A stretch of DNA of 64,000 nucleotides from Cardinalis cardinalis. Taxonomy: Eukaryota > Chordata > Aves > Passeriformes > Cardinalidae. Under the pieces are notes generated by a model, which was not told where the DNA came from, ran no database searches, and was given only the letters and a program-made list of their open reading frames with translations. The translations under genes and the position numbers were made by a program. The stretch covers positions 1,239,650 to 1,303,649 of the forward strand of contig JACDOX010000117.1 in the NCBI GenBank assembly GCA_014549065.1, in the 5' to 3' direction. This document shows positions 12,661 to 26,795 of this stretch, piece by piece; position 1 is the stretch's first letter, and each line of letters begins with the position of its first letter.

Positions 12661-14439
12661 TTCCTGCTGTGGACGTGGCCTGGGAGCTGGCTTTGCCTGT
12701 GGGTTTCCGTAGGTCTGGCAGTTCCTGAGCTGACTGTGGGGAAAACCTCGCTGTGCTAGGGAGCTGGGCAGGAGGAGAGCCACAGAGAAAGTTCTGCTGA
12801 GAGAAAGGGGCAAGAGATTAAAGCAGGGTAATTAAAGACCTCTGACAAGCATAATCCTCTGGGTTTTCACCTTTGTAGTTGCTCTTTATGTTAACCAAGG
12901 CTTTATGCAACTGATGGCATTTCCATGGAATACACCTTATATATCAAGCCAGAGGATTGCTGGGGCTGTTGAAGTAGAGAAAATTTTAGACAAGACCCAG
13001 AATTAACTCAGGTGAANGAGTAGCCCTACCTCACTGCTCAGTTCCTGTGTCCTGATTGCATGGGGGCTTATGATGGAAAGGAGCAGTGATTGCTGTGTAG
13101 AGCTTGGGTTAGGGGATGTCCCATGAGAGGCAGGTCTGCACAGCTTAACCCTGGTGCTTGCTCTCATATTAGTGAGGCACCACACGACCCTTGAACAGNT
13201 GGATAGTCCTGGTTGCCACCAGGTTATCAGGGAGCCAGGGATGTCCTGAGACACCTTGGTGTGGGGAGAGGAACCCAGCCTGCCTCTGTGCCCAGCACTG
13301 GGCAGGGCAGGTCCTGGAGGAAAGGGACTCCAACAGAGCCCACATCAAGTGACAAAAGGGCTTCTGCAAGAGCAGTCACCTCATGGCATGGGGATGAAGT
13401 GATCAGGACAGGAAATCTCTTCTGGCCGGGTAGTGCTCACGGGTTAGGCCTGAGAGGAGTAAAATTGTCTATTAAGCCATGCCAAATAAACCTAGTGTAC
13501 ATTAGTGGGAGAATATGGAATGTAAATACTCATGCTTCAAGGCAGAAGGGAACCACTAAATGCCTCTTGTTAAAAGAAACTTCCTCCTCAGCAATTTACT
13601 CCCTGTTTTTTGATGATGAGAACTTTGCTCTGAAGCTGGTAATATAGGTCTTGTCTAAGACAGGATGCTGGTCTGAGCACACACCATTGGTTTCATCTGG
13701 TCTGGCAATTTCCATGTGCCTTTGGATTCTCCAGTGCCCTTGGTTAGCAGTGGGCAGAAGACTTGGACACTCTATTATTTGTTTGTTTAGTAGTGTAGAC
13801 AGCCACTGAAAGACAAAGGAATCATTTGTCATGGCTATAGGACATACAGATTTGACTTAATAGGAANAATTTGACAGGACACAAAAATCTGTAAGGGAAA
13901 CTAAAAGGAAATAACCAAGGAATATCTCCTGCTTTAGGTTAGATCACAGACTGGATGAGAAAGGTGTGTGGAAAAAAAATGCAAAGGCCAGCAGCTGATA
14001 AACAGGTGAAAATGTTGCTGATCCCTTCCAGCTGGAGCCCCCATCCATCATTTGCACCTCTGCTGAGAGAGCAGTCGCTGTGCTGGTGATTGAATAACCT
14101 GTAATCCACAGCAAAACCTGCAGCTCCTGCTGGGACCCTGCCCAGGGTCAGGGATAAACCCCCCTGGAAATCCCCAGGCACCACAGGCTTTGCAAGGGCA
14201 GGGCAGATTCAGTAGTTTTGCTGGCCTAAATCTACTGACTACNGAAGATTATTCCAGCTTAGCAGTCCTGTGGTAGAGCAGCTGTAGATCTCAGTATAAT
14301 TAACATTACATCATCTGTAACCACAGTTTCAAGGTTGAAATAGTCATGTAGGTTACATATTGGAAATTACAGAATGGCTTTCATATAAATGATTAACTGT
14401 CACTGTTACTTACCCCAAAAAAATNGTTTCTCTGGAGTT
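12661..14439. other. Probable ACAN first intron, no feature recognised
   Basis: Unique-looking sequence with no supportable coding or RNA gene. Assignment to the first intron depends on the unproven promoter placement. Confidence 0.4.
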
Positions 14440-14890
14440 TGGTGTATAAATAATACCCTGTACCTCTGTAGTGCTCAGCTTCAAAGTNATACTTCAGTGC
14501 TCTACCACAACAAACACCCTCCCAATCTGTAATAACTGGTCTGCAAATTATGTCTTTTCCTCTGCTGTAAATTACACCATGCAGTTACTGCCACTGCTGC
14601 TATTGCCTTTGGTTTGGTTTGTAAATAATACTCTTTCCCTAGCATTGTATCTGGGGTTTAAATAATAACCTGTCCTCATACAGTAGTTGGCATGAAGGCA
14701 TCACCCTCATCCTGCCTGGCACTTTGGAGTGCACAGAACATCCTGCTGGTGCACAGCAAATTGTAGCTTTCCTGTCCATAGTATTTGCCCTCTAAATATT
14801 GCTCTGCTGTTTTGTATAGCACTTATTGCATAAATAATATCCTGCTGCCTCATAGTAATTGATATGTAAGTGATCCCATCAGGCTGCAGG
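14440..14890. repeat. Cluster of degenerate ATAAATAATA-core repeats
   Basis: A core close to GTATAAATAATACCCTGT recurs with changes at about 14445, 14620, 14658 and 14830. Each core is followed by a C/T-rich stretch and a sequence like CTCATAGTAGTTG. The spacing is irregular, so this is either an old decayed minisatellite or pieces of one unknown element. Confidence 0.45.
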
Positions 14891-17800
14891 GTTCTCACTC
14901 TGCTAATATTGCCTGCTACACCAGCCCTGTGCAGAGAGGGACANCGGGCTGCCAGCTTAGCCCTTCACCACTGATACTTGGGCCTTCTCTCAAGAAACAG
15001 GGTGGTCAGTGGCCACAGAGCTAAGGCTGCCCTGCAGCCATCCCTGTGTGTCAGCAGGAAAAGGGATCGCCCNCTTGCTTAGCCAGCNCGTGGGATTGTG
15101 ACCCTCCCTCGTGTCCTTCAAGANCAGGAGCCACTTTTCCAGAGTCAGNACAAAATCTTTGTGCCTTCTTAAGCCCCAGATTCCCTGCAGTTTGTCTCCT
15201 GGAAAAGCCCCTTGGTGCTGCTTACAGCAGAGGTCACCTGCTAGTCCTCCCGTGTGGCTTCCTGCCTGTCACGGGAGACACGAGAGGATTCTGCACCACC
15301 AACAATGTTCAGATGTGTTTAGCAGAGGAAAGAAGGGTCTTCATTGCNCAGGTCTGAATCTGTCCAGCATTTTGAAATGCTGCAGGCCAGCCCCAGCATG
15401 CCCTTGATCCCCTCTGCAGTGCTGCACCCATTTCATCTGCAAAATCATTCCCATGTCAGCACAGAGATAGGCACATGCACCTTCCATGTACCCATCAGCA
15501 CATGAAAGTGTTTTGGATTATTTTGGCCATTGTTTTGCCATATCCAAGTAGGAATGTGAAGAATTAATTAAGAACTCAGAGAGAACCAAGNTCTCCATTT
15601 CAGCTGACCTTCAATGATGCTGTGCTTCCAGCTCTCGCTGGCACATAAAATACACCTGAATTGTCTCACCCAGGCACCATCACCCCTCTGTGAAATATGG
15701 CTTCAAGTTCAGTGTGGTCTGTGAAGCTTGTCTGAGGAAAAAGTTCTCCAGTGAGCTGGCCTCTGGTGAATATCACACTGTCCTTTTTCAGCTTTTAAAT
15801 ACACACAGGACACTTCACTTCTGCTCTAGTTTTGGTTATTTGCTTACAATTGCCATTGGCCTCCGATTTGGATAAACACATTGAACTGACATGAACACAT
15901 GTACTTTGTGAATGTTATGCTCATTCTTTCCTAGATGCTAAGGTTCTCCACTCCTGCATATTCCATGACATCTCATCTGTTCAGTATTGACGGAGAAAGG
16001 GTGTTCTAGCAACTTTAGAATCACAGTCTAGCAGAAAAGACAAGAAGGTTGAGTTTTATATGGTTGGAATGGAAACTTTCTCACACTGCAGTCTCAGTTT
16101 AACACTCAAGCTTTACTCATTTCTCCATTGTGTGTATTGGCAAAAGTGAAGATAAATACATTGGCTGGCACCTTCTCTTCAACCCTGGCACAGTTCATTT
16201 CCAGTTTCTTCTACTCTCCAACTGGATTGCTTTCTGTTCTCTAACACCAAGTGTAGCTGACTGGTTTTCTGTAAATCTGTATGCAGTACCTCACCCATCA
16301 GAGATGTCTCTCTCTCCTGTGCTGTTGGGTATAATTAAACAATAATATTACTAAACTGGTTGGGTACGANGGTCATTAGATGCTCTGATAGCTGATTGGA
16401 TTTATCTCCCTTATAAAATCAGTCCTTTCCCAGAAGTTGCTTTAGGGATTCAAAGCCAGTTNTATAGCAGAGTAAAGACAGAGAGAAGCAATTCTGCAAA
16501 TTCCATTATGTGCCTTGCTCATCCGTTTGCATCTCTAAATTCTGAAATACCGTGCACAATTGGGCAGACCATCAGAGTTTTACTACACAGTTCTGACATC
16601 CCCAGAAATCTCACAGCATCTCATGAGAAAGCACTATAACTGGTACTCAAGATTCTTGAAAGCACCATATAGAAGCAATCTGTTAAATTCGTTGATGGCC
16701 AGTGGGTCTGGTGTCTCATGCTTTCCAAAATATTTGCTTTTAGTTTTTTGGGTTTTTATAGTTTTCATTCCCTTTTGCAACCTCCTTATGGTGGGAATGA
16801 GATTCACTGAGGTGTGCAGAGAGCAAGCACAGGGCTCACAGCCTGAGGGGANAGGAGGTCCCTCTGTACATTTTGGATAGGTTTTGTACATGACCAATGC
16901 CCACAGGAGGTTCAAGAGGCTCCAGATATTGGCTGGACAGGGCTGGAGTCTGTACGGACCAAACCTAAGGGGCCAAAATTAATCTCACTGNAGGCCCTCA
17001 CCTTCCCACTATGCTTTCATTAAAAATCATTAACTGAAAGCATGACTCATTCAACCATGTTTGCAGGAATGCTCATCCTAAATGTTAGAGAGAATATTTT
17101 TGGTTTGAACATTTAGCTGTCAGCTATTTTCCTGAACATCTCTCCTGTTGTGTGGTTTATTTCAGTGGTGCATCAATGCCCACTAATGCTGTGATGGCTG
17201 TGGAATTTCCATGCTCTGCAGGCTGCTGTGTGACAGTGCCCAAATGTTATGTATGGTTTCATCCAGTTCTCACACTGTGTGCAAAAGCCATAGTGCATTT
17301 TCCTTGCTATATTGTCTTAAGGAATCAATTCTTCTTCTGTCTGAAAGCAGTGTTCTCTGCCAGCTTGTGGGGTTAGACATCCTTTTGAGGGATCTCCCCG
17401 CTGTCTTTTCAGGACTTGCAAGCAGTTACCTGTCTAGACTAGGTTTTAATAGAAGAATTTGGGATTAATGTTGCCAGCCTCAGAGGTAAATGGCATCTTT
17501 ACTCCTGATTCCAGTGGTAACTGGATATAGCCACAAGAAAATTTACCTGCCTGTCTTATTGGAAGAATGACAAGTTAAAATAAATCATAATTATTACTTG
17601 CTTTTGAATTGGTCTTTCANGCCAATAGTACAAAACAAATTTACTTTTATACAGTTTCCCTTAGTATTGTTGCANATTTGAGTTTAAATACCATCACAAC
17701 ATGCTCCAGGGTCCATTTTAAAGCCCACATCTCCTCCATCAACACTGGACCATATGTGCATATTTTAAACACTTTGCTAGGCAGTTATTCTGCCTACAAG

Positions 17801-19595
17801 GGGANCTGTGTTGGTGCCTTTCTGTGCCTCAAAATGTGGGCACTGTTGGTTTTAAGGTGTTCCACATATCTCTGGAAAAACATTTTCTGTTGCCCTTACA
17901 GAACACTTCAGCAAACACTGGACAACATTTTGGAGCTCTTCCTCAGCCACATCTCATACATAGGAATTTATTTATTTACCTCTCAGAAAACTTGTTTTTC
18001 CCATCTAATTGCTGTTTGGGTTTTCTCCATACCTCACTTTCTCTTTTTGAAGGTATGACATACAGACTTTGCTTAGCAAACTGCAAATTTGGGCTTAGCA
18101 GCTGCAGCTCTCCAAATGTCTGTGGCTTGTGTTAAGGTTACATTTCTTTCCCTTCACAGTCTACACCTTACAGAATAATTTTATATTTCATGTTAGAGCC
18201 TTGCTTTTATTCAGGATTCCCGTGGTCTCCCCAAATTCACATTTGGGCTGTCTAAGCTTGGCCAGCAGCACCTTTCTAGGTTCCAAGATCTCTAAGGCAG
18301 AGACTGTCGTCTGCCTGTGCTGGGGTTATTCAGGGGAGCCCAGAGATGTGGGCTGGAATGAAAAGATTATTGATATTCATTCACTGACCCTAGACTGAAA
18401 CCCATTTTGGAGAGGGCAATTGTCTTCCTCGTGCTCTCTCTTTCAATGTCACATCCACACAGTTTTCTCCTAAGTTATACCATTTATAAGATTTATAAGA
18501 TTAAAGGATCTCTATATACTAAATGTACATTCAGGTCACAGAGTTTGGCTGCATTTCCAGTGCAGTGTCTCTGTTCTTTAGTGTAGTTTCACCATGTGTT
18601 TGAAGGGAATAGACCTTTCAGTGTGGGCAGAGTTTCAAGAAGACACTAAGACCTCCTTTGGAAAAAAAAGAGAAAAGGCTGTGATTGAGTTTTGGACTGA
18701 GCAATGGTTCCCATATGATTAAAATTTTATCTTTTTATCTTTGTTGCTTTTTTCAGGAAGTGTTTGTTTGAAGGGTTTTCTTGGTCAAGTTTTGGCCTGA
18801 GCCAAGATGAGAATCTCAAGGCAAGGAACTGAAACTCTTCTGCCCCTTATTCTCTCTCTTATGATGCAGAGTTCCATTACCTTTCCTGCTGGGTGGGTGC
18901 ATACATCACCCAGAGAACAACATCCACTGCAGCGAGGACAATTTCTTAGGCATCTTTTCCATCACATCGCTCCTTTCTTTCCAGCTCCCTTGCCAGTCTC
19001 ATAAAATAGGACTTAAAGCTTTTGAGGTCCATCTCTGATGGATGGTCCCTCTCTGTGGCAGCCCCAAAACAAGCTAGTTTGGCTGTGAACCATTTTGTCC
19101 TTATCTTCTTTCTTGTCATGGTTTCTTCTCTGCTGTACAATTTGGCTCCATTCTAAAGCATCGCCATAGTAGAAAAACACAAAAGAGATTTATTTTCTGC
19201 CTGGAGTCTCCGTTGGTTTCTTCCCAAGAAGAAAAGGACAGTCTGAACCAAAGGCAGGAATTACTGTTTGGACAAAGTGACCTGACAAGTGAATAGGAGC
19301 AGTGGATGAGTGTCCGTGCCCAATGGAAGCGTCCCCAGCACGGAGAGCTGAGCATCCCTTGGTGTTCCCTGCACTGTGAAATCCCCTTGGAATGGCTGGT
19401 GCAGGACAGGACAGTTGACTGCACTCTGTTCTCCAAAAGGAACGGAGCAGCACTAAATTAAACAGAGAACTTATTGACTGAGCCAGTTAAATTAAGTTAA
19501 ACACACACTGTGTGTCTTAGCTCAGAGTGAAACTGCACACCAGAATGGTCTCCTGGTACAGGAACAGTTTGANCACACAAAAAAAGGAAGGAACT
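14891..19595. other. Probable ACAN first intron, no feature recognised
   Basis: About 4.7 kb of AT-leaning, apparently unique sequence. No open frame has coding character and no RNA gene or repeat family was recognised. Confidence 0.4.
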
Positions 19596-20047
19596 GTGCA
19601 GGCATGCAATGCTATGAAGATGCTCAGAGGTCTGGAGCACTTCTTTAGAGACAGGCTGGGAGACCAGGGAGTGGTCAGCCTGGAGAAGAGAAGGCTCCAG
19701 NGAGACCTTAGAGCACTTTCCAGTGCCTAAAGGGGCTACAAGAGAGCTGGAGAGGGACTTGGGGCAGGAACATGTAGTGACAGGACAAGAGGGAATGGAC
19801 TCAAACTGACAGAGGGGAGTTTAGATCAGATATTAAGAAGAAATCCTTCCCTGTGAGGGTGGTGAGACTCCAGGACAGGTTGCCCAGAGGAGCTGTGGAT
19901 GTCCCATGGCTGGAAGTGTTCAAGGCCACGTTGGACAGGGCCTTGAGCAAAGTGGTCTAGTGAAAGGTGTCCCTGTCCACAGCAGAGGGGTTGGCACTGG
20001 ATGATCTTAAACATCCCATCAAACCCAAACCATTCTATCATTCTATG
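19596..20047 (+). mobile_element. CR1 LINE, 3' end fragment
   Basis: The classic CR1 tail in order: GGTTGCCCAGAGGAGCTGTG, then GGAAGTGTTCAAGGCCA, then GATGATCTTAAACATCCC, ending in the diagnostic short direct repeat CATTCTATCATTCTATGA. The copy is 5'-truncated, as most CR1 insertions are. It lies in the same orientation as ACAN. Confidence 0.9.
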
Positions 20048-22284
20048 AGTGCCATGAGATGGCAATGGCTGGGAGAGTGACTGGGGATGAATATAAAGGG
20101 AAAACATGAAAGAAGAGATTATCTGGTGAGATTTCAGCAGGGCCTTAAGCCATCCACACACTTCCAGGAAAGCCCCTGGTTTGCAGAGCCAGGGCAAACC
20201 AGGACCCGCCGGCTGCTTGGCTCCATCCCTGGACGGGACCAAGAGGCAGAGCTTTGTCCAGGGCCCACAAAATCTGTCACCACAGCTGAAGCTGTCAGGA
20301 GGGGGACAAAGTGGTCTGGGAGAGCTGGTTGAGGAGGAAATGAGAGGAGACAGCAGACCATTCTNCAGCTGTCATGCATGAGGCAGTTTCAGGGGGTGCA
20401 ATGCCCAGCCATTGATTAAGTTTTCCTAGAACCAGAGATGGGAGTGAAAAGCTGCTTCTCTTCCCTAATCCTTCCTGTGCCATTCAACCTCCTGGAGAAA
20501 TACAAGCTGGCATGGATGTTTTGTGCTCAATTTAGTTGTCAGAGGTTTGCTGGCAGAGGAAATGGAGAAGTAGGAGAGTCTTGTTCAACACAGCCAAGGC
20601 AGCAAAACCCTCATTTATAGTCTGAATGTGGAGCTTGTGGTCTCTTTGTGCTGTGTGCCCTCTCCATAAGCTGGAAGGCAGAGTGAGCCCAGGACCTTCA
20701 GAACTGACAGTGATCATATAATTCCCAGACAACAGACCACTTTGGTGAAAACCCACCCCAATGCTCTGGCAAAGACCCCTCTTTTGACACCAGAGTGTGT
20801 GAGATCCTTCAGCAGCACTAGCAAAACTCACAGTTTCATTGTGGCTGGGGGCTCACATTGCTGCCAGGGAAATTACCTGAAGTCCCAGTGAGTAGAGGCT
20901 GGGAGGAAAAGCTCTTTTACTCCTAGGACTTCCTCTGCTTGCCTTGCACAAAGAGTGTGTGGGAACATTTCATATGCATGTGTCTTTCTAAGGAGTCACA
21001 AATACTTTGAGGATCTGGTTACAGGAGAAAATACTTTTCCAATGAAAATGCCAGTGATCTGCTCAGTAAGAAAAGATTGTTTTCCATCTTCTGGAGTTAT
21101 GAACAAAAAAAAATATGCCAAGAAATTGGTAGATTTCAAAAGCTGCAGATTATTTATGGCAAATGGTAACAGGGTCCTGGAGCNCTGGCACTGCATCCTG
21201 AACAGCACATGGCAGGATGGCTCCCCTCTTTCAGCCAGTAACCAGAAAACCCCAGGCCCTCTCCCATGCCATTTGCCCTTTTGTCTTCCAGGTCATCCCA
21301 AAGGGAGGATCAGTTTGAGATTCCACCTTCCTAGCAAAACTAAACTGTTCATGTCTTGAATTTATGAGACAGGAAATCCACTTGGGAGGAAAACTGGGGC
21401 TGAAACAGCCTCATTTAAGTAAATCTAAGCACAGTGTTTACACAATGTCTGGAATTAATGCAGAGAAAACTTTCAGGTGCCAACTTTGGAAAGAGAAAAT
21501 GGGGAGCAAAAAGAGGCAGATAGTGAGGCTGTGGTGAAGCTGGAAGCTCTTCCTCCAAGCTGGGTGAAAGGCTGCTTTTACTGCTGTTAAGCACCAGCAG
21601 CATGCTGTACTCTCTAAATCAANGCCCAGATAGGATATGATTGCTCCCCTCTCTTTTTTGTGTCCAAGGTGTGACCATGAGGAGGTTTTATATCACCAGC
21701 TGTGTGTATTGCCAGCATGGACAGCCTCACCCAAGTTCATGGTGGAGTCTGATGTGTGTAGCACATCAGTAGAAATTGTCCTTAGCCAGAGGTTGCTGCA
21801 GTTTTGTATCTTGTGAGAGGTGTCCATTCCCATTAATTAATTAAAAACATTAATGCAATGGGGCCATGGGGTCACAACATGTCATCAGTGTGGCACAGTG
21901 TGTAGAGAAACCCTACAGCCACACACAGGGTCCTGTGGCTCTCACCTTGACCCTCCTGAGGTTGTTGTTAGTCCAAGCTAGCTTGATATTTTCTGGAAAA
22001 ATCACTGTGAAGCTGGCAGCANCCAGCTTTGCAGTCTCTTCCAGTGCCACCCAGTGCCCTGTTAGCTGAACTTCCACGAGGTATTTCTTAGGAGGATCCA
22101 AGGTGATTTTNGGTAGCAGAGTATTAACAGCTACCAGACCTGGGCAGCAACAAGCAGAGCTTGTGAAGATTTAGGTCTCCATGCCTACAGATTCTCTAAT
22201 AAAATATGGTTTCAAACACTTCATCACTTTCTGCAAAGCCATCCTTTTGAAGGGCTGAGCTGGGCCAGGGCAGAAGGGCTGTCC

Positions 22285-22335
22285 ATGAACCCTTTAAGGT
22301 TCTGTTCCAACCCAAACCATTGCATGGTTCTTTGG
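22285..22335 (+). mobile_element. Short CR1 tail remnant
   Basis: About 50 bases resembling the last part of a CR1 3' end (TTCCAACCCAAACCATT motif), with the terminal repeat degraded. Confidence 0.5.
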
Positions 22336-25079
22336 AATCCTCTGCCAGCACTGGGGTGCTGCAGAGATTTGCTGTCCTGTAGCCACATTCACATCTTGTT
22401 CTGCAGCCAGAGAGGGATGATTTCTCATTGTTAAAGCCACATCTTCGTACAAATGAGGTTTCAGCCCTCTCCTGAAACAGGTGAGGAGTCAAACTGTGCA
22501 CTAGGGAAAATCTCCAGTGCAGCCTGTGCATCTTCCACATGCTCCAGCAGAGCAATAGGACATCCTGTGGTGGGGGCAAGTGGATGCTGCCCCTCAGATG
22601 AGCTTTACCCATCCTACACAAGCTCCCTCAGAGGATTTTCCAGGCCCCTCAATCTTTTCTTCCTCCTCCTCTGTACTGGGCTTTGGGAGCTCCAATCCTG
22701 GGGGCACAGAAACAACAGCTTTTGTGGGTTTTGTGGGATTTATAGTGAGCCAGTGCATTTGGATGGAAAAAGTTGTCAGTTTAAGGTCTCTTATTGACTT
22801 CCTTGGCTCACGGCCCAAGCTGCCATCTTCACACCTCACATCTGGGGAGAATCTGGTTTCTCCTCTTTTGTGTTGTGCTGGTTTTGCTTCCCATGTCTGG
22901 GGGAGTTTCACTTAAGGCTGACAGCAGCTCCAGAAAAAGCAGACAGGATATAAGGAGACTTTATGGAGTGTANAATCACCCACCAATTTCTAAAAATTAG
23001 ATGTCTAACAGTGCACCAGTCTCCCTTGCTAGCTGACAGAAAAGGCTGAACTCCTCTTTAAAGGTTCTCAGCTCAGACACCTATTTTATAAGGAGATTAA
23101 CTGCTCTTTAAGAACTTTCAGTTCCTCCTCTTGGACTAGAGAGGGTTTTGANTGTGAGCTTCAACCAGTCTCAAAGGCTCATTGTTCCCTTGAATTCAGA
23201 GGCTCCAGTGCCTGTTTGAGTGTAGCTCTGGCTTTCCATATCAAGCAGACACTTGGAGCCATGGCAGCCCAGGGCTTGGTGCTGATCCCACACCTTGCCT
23301 GAAAGGCTCCAGCTTTCATCTGCTTGCCATAAGTGGGTGTTTTACAACTTCCCTGTCCTTGAAGGATAGAAAAATTACCATGGTGGGTGTTGCTAGAGGC
23401 AGACAGTTCTGGTTTTCCTGCAAGAGGGATGGTTTTGGAATGGCTGGTGGTGTGGGCTCCTGCTGTCCTGGAGCCTGTGTGTTTAACTTGTTGCTGAAAT
23501 CAATGGAGATATAATGTAAAACCAATGTACATCAGGGGAAGATGAGAGCTGTTCTGGTATCAGATAAATTCTTGGGAAACCTTCTGTGTTCTGTAGGAGT
23601 TTTGTTCCAGCCCATCTGTCTGAGCTTGGATCACTGACTGAACCTAGCACANGACTGTTTAGGTTCTGTCAAGATTTCCTCTGGCATCTTGCTCACTGAA
23701 AGCATGAGCCTACAACCTTGAGCACTTTGGCTTTTCCCGTAGTGTGTCAGCAGTACAATCAGATAAACTATAACAGACTGCAACTGTTTTATTGGAAGAG
23801 AAGTCCTAAAGACACTGGAAAGGGCAGAGCAAGCACCAGCTCTGGTTGTCTGTGTGGGAGGACAGAGAGGAGCTCTGGAGCTCATGTCACGGCTAAAGGC
23901 ACCCTGGTACCATCAGCAGGGCTCTGTCTGACCGTGTCCACACCTGCAGTGCCAAGGGGAGCTTGAGGACAGGAGCCAGCTGAGGCTTGAGGTGAAACCT
24001 CACATNATCCCTCATCTTCACTAAATATCCTCTGTTTTGTGCACTTAAAGTGCCTCAGTGCCACCAGTTTGCCATCCCCTGGAGCAGTCCAGGCAGCCAG
24101 TGCTGCAGGGCTGTCAGGACCACATGCCTCCAGGACAAAATGTCTGAGCAGTTGCTGCCATGTGTCTTTTTGATTGGGGAAAAAAAAAAGAAAATACTTT
24201 GTTGTTGCAGGGATAATTTCAGAAACTGAGCAGGCAGGAGCAGCATCCAAGCTGCTCTGCACATAAAGACCTTGCAGAATGGTTAGGAAGCCAGACAGAA
24301 TGGAATATTTCTCTTATTTTCTTTACAGCTGAAAAAACATGAAAAATTACAGGAGTGCTGTTATTGCCATATTTCTGTTCCAAAGTTTTGCCTTATTTAA
24401 AAAGAAATTAAGAAGAAGAAGAAATAAAACTGATTTTGCCCACCTCACTCACTTCACCCACCTCCCCTTCCTTCCCTCCCATTTCCTGGACCTGGCTGAG
24501 GTTTTTAACTGAAAAACTGAAAAACTCTCAGCACAGAGGCTGAGAACACACAGAGGGACAATGAAGTGTTTGTTTGTAGAGATCACAGAGGAGCAGCCTG
24601 TAGGTTCACAGAGGAGAGGAGAAACCACTGTTTGATTCCAAAACCTGCACGGGCATAGGGTGTGCTCTCCTGATGCCCCTGCTGGGTGATGGGGTCTCCT
24701 CAGACCTCATCAAACCCCTGGTCTCAAGTGCTGGTGCCTGAAAATAATAATGCTGAGATAAAGCTGGATGGAGGTGACCACATGTCCTAGAGAAACTAAG
24801 GTCCATCCCCTGGTGGGGAATAAACTGGGGACTGAAAACCAGTCGAANAAAGAGAATCCAAGGCTAAATAAACAGAGCTGAACTTAACTCCTGCTCAGGA
24901 GCCTCTTTATATCCATAATTTTAGAGGAAATATTGTCTTTGGACATGCCTTTATGTCCAGGCACATCTTCTAGGTAATGAGTGACATTTTTTTAGCTGCC
25001 AGAAGTAAATTGGAAGTGTACTAAAAGCTTTCCAAAAGTGAGAAAGAAGGAAGCTTAAAATTACACCTCTGCCCCCCTC

Positions 25080-25080
<1 letters not shown>
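22336..25080. other. Probable ACAN first intron, no feature recognised
   Basis: No coding frame, RNA gene or repeat family recognised. A GAAGAAGAA-type purine patch occurs near 24405. Confidence 0.4.

Positions 25081-25121
<41 letters not shown>
25081..25121. repeat. Poly(A) tract, 41 bases
   Basis: An unbroken run of A followed by interrupted GAAA. No recognisable retrotransposon body precedes it. Confidence 0.95.
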
Positions 25122-25123
<2 letters not shown>

Positions 25124-26395
25124 AAGAAAAAAGGAAAACAATTGCAACAAAGGTGATTAACATGGTCTGGAGCAAGCAAAGGCCACAGGAAAAACTGCAG
25201 CTGGGACTCAATTAAAATAGACTAGAACAGAAAATCCTTTCCAGCAAGCAAACATCTTTGACTGTGCTGCAAATGGCCCACCTGGCTATTTTCCACTGTN
25301 CAGTCTGACTGTGTAGGTACTTTGTTGAACTTCCACTGTAGTAGAAGACTTTTCCTTTTCTTGCTCCCTCTTCATTCTTCAGGCCTTTGAAAAGGTGGGG
25401 ATGTCGTTGAAAGAGCAAGGGATTAAACCTGTCTGCACATAGGCCCACACTTCCCTCCACACACACTTGGATTCTCAAATAAACACATTTATATGCAGCC
25501 AGTTTAGGACAGTGCACACAGCCTGACACAGAAGCACAGTCTTAGGAGTAAAATNGAGTGGCAGTAAACTCCAGTGAAAGGGACAGTTGTGCTCTGGGAT
25601 GGGGAGCTCCNGAGCAGAGCAGCAATTCCCAGCCCTGTCCCTCTCAGAAAGGCAAGAGNTCGTTCCTGAATCCTTCCAGGGTGAATTGGAGAGGGCCTTG
25701 TTTCTGCCTTGGGCACTGGTTGGAGAGGGTAGGATGGCTGGAATTTTTGTGGTAGTTTGGTTGGGTTCTTGTTGCTCCAGACTGCTCAGTGCCCCACGCA
25801 GGGACAGAGGCACAGCCCTGACCTGGTGTAACTCCTCCTGCCTCCTCCTCTCTTCTCACCACAAACCTGCCTGCCCCAGCTGCTCTCTCAGAAAGTGCAA
25901 ATGGAGTTTTGCAGGAGANCAGCCTGCAGGGATGGGAGGTGTTTTTGTAGCATGGACCTGGCAGGAAGCACGGTGTGATCATTGCTGCCNGTCTGGAAGG
26001 CTCTGTGCTGCAGGAATTACCCCTCACAGGGCTCCCCACTAGAGCCTGGACAAAATTCTCNTTTCAGCTCCACCAAAGTGTGTGCAGAACAACTTCTCTT
26101 CAGGCTGACTTTTGCCAGAAGAGAAGGACCCTGCAACTGAATTGGAGTTTGCCAGCAGTGACCTGGCAGTTCCTTATTCTGGTAGCCAGAATTCCTCAAT
26201 GTTTTTCAAAGAAATCAAAGGAGGACGTGTCCAAAGGCCTGTGTTATTTATGACACGTATGGTAGGGGCATTGGCTGTATTCCCAGCATGTTTCCAAGGC
26301 TTTTCTCCTTAGCCATTCAGCTGCAGCTGGGGCCAACCAGTAAGATCCTGAGCAGGATCCTGCCACTGCTTAGCCTGCTCCNGGCTGTACTGAGC

Positions 26396-26795
26396 TGTGG
26401 CATNTGCAGGGGTCCCCAGGACGAGGTGAGAGATGAGTGAATCTGACTCCATGTTCTTAGAAGGCTAATTTATTATTTTATGTACTTATATGATAATAAA
26501 GAATGCTGCACTAAAACTATACTAAAGAATAGAGAATACATCAGAAGGCCTAACAAGAATGATAATGAAAAACTCGTGACTGACTCTTCAGAGTCCAACA
26601 CAGCTGATGGTGATTGGTCATTAAGTAAAAACAATTCACATGGAACCAATCAAACATGCACCTGTTGGTAAACAATCTCCAGCCACATTCCAGGGAGGAG
26701 CAAATGAGATAATATTGTTTTTTCTCTGAGGCTTCTCATCTTCCCGGGAGAAGAAATCCTGGCGAAGGGATTTTTCAGAAAATACGACAGTGACA
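26396..26795 (-). mobile_element. Solo LTR of an avian endogenous retrovirus, antisense to ACAN
   Basis: On the - strand it opens TGTCACTGTCG, then TGAAAAATCC, a CCCGGGAAGATGAGAAGCCT block, an A/T-rich polyadenylation region and the CAGATTCACTCATCTC-like end. It belongs to the same broad family as the copies at 4.1 and 38.0 kb but to a distinct subfamily in the first third. No flanking retroviral genes. Confidence 0.75.

Noticed and set aside
24951..25211. Open frame with a long phenylalanine run on the minus strand
   Set aside because: Caused by the 41-base poly(A) tract.
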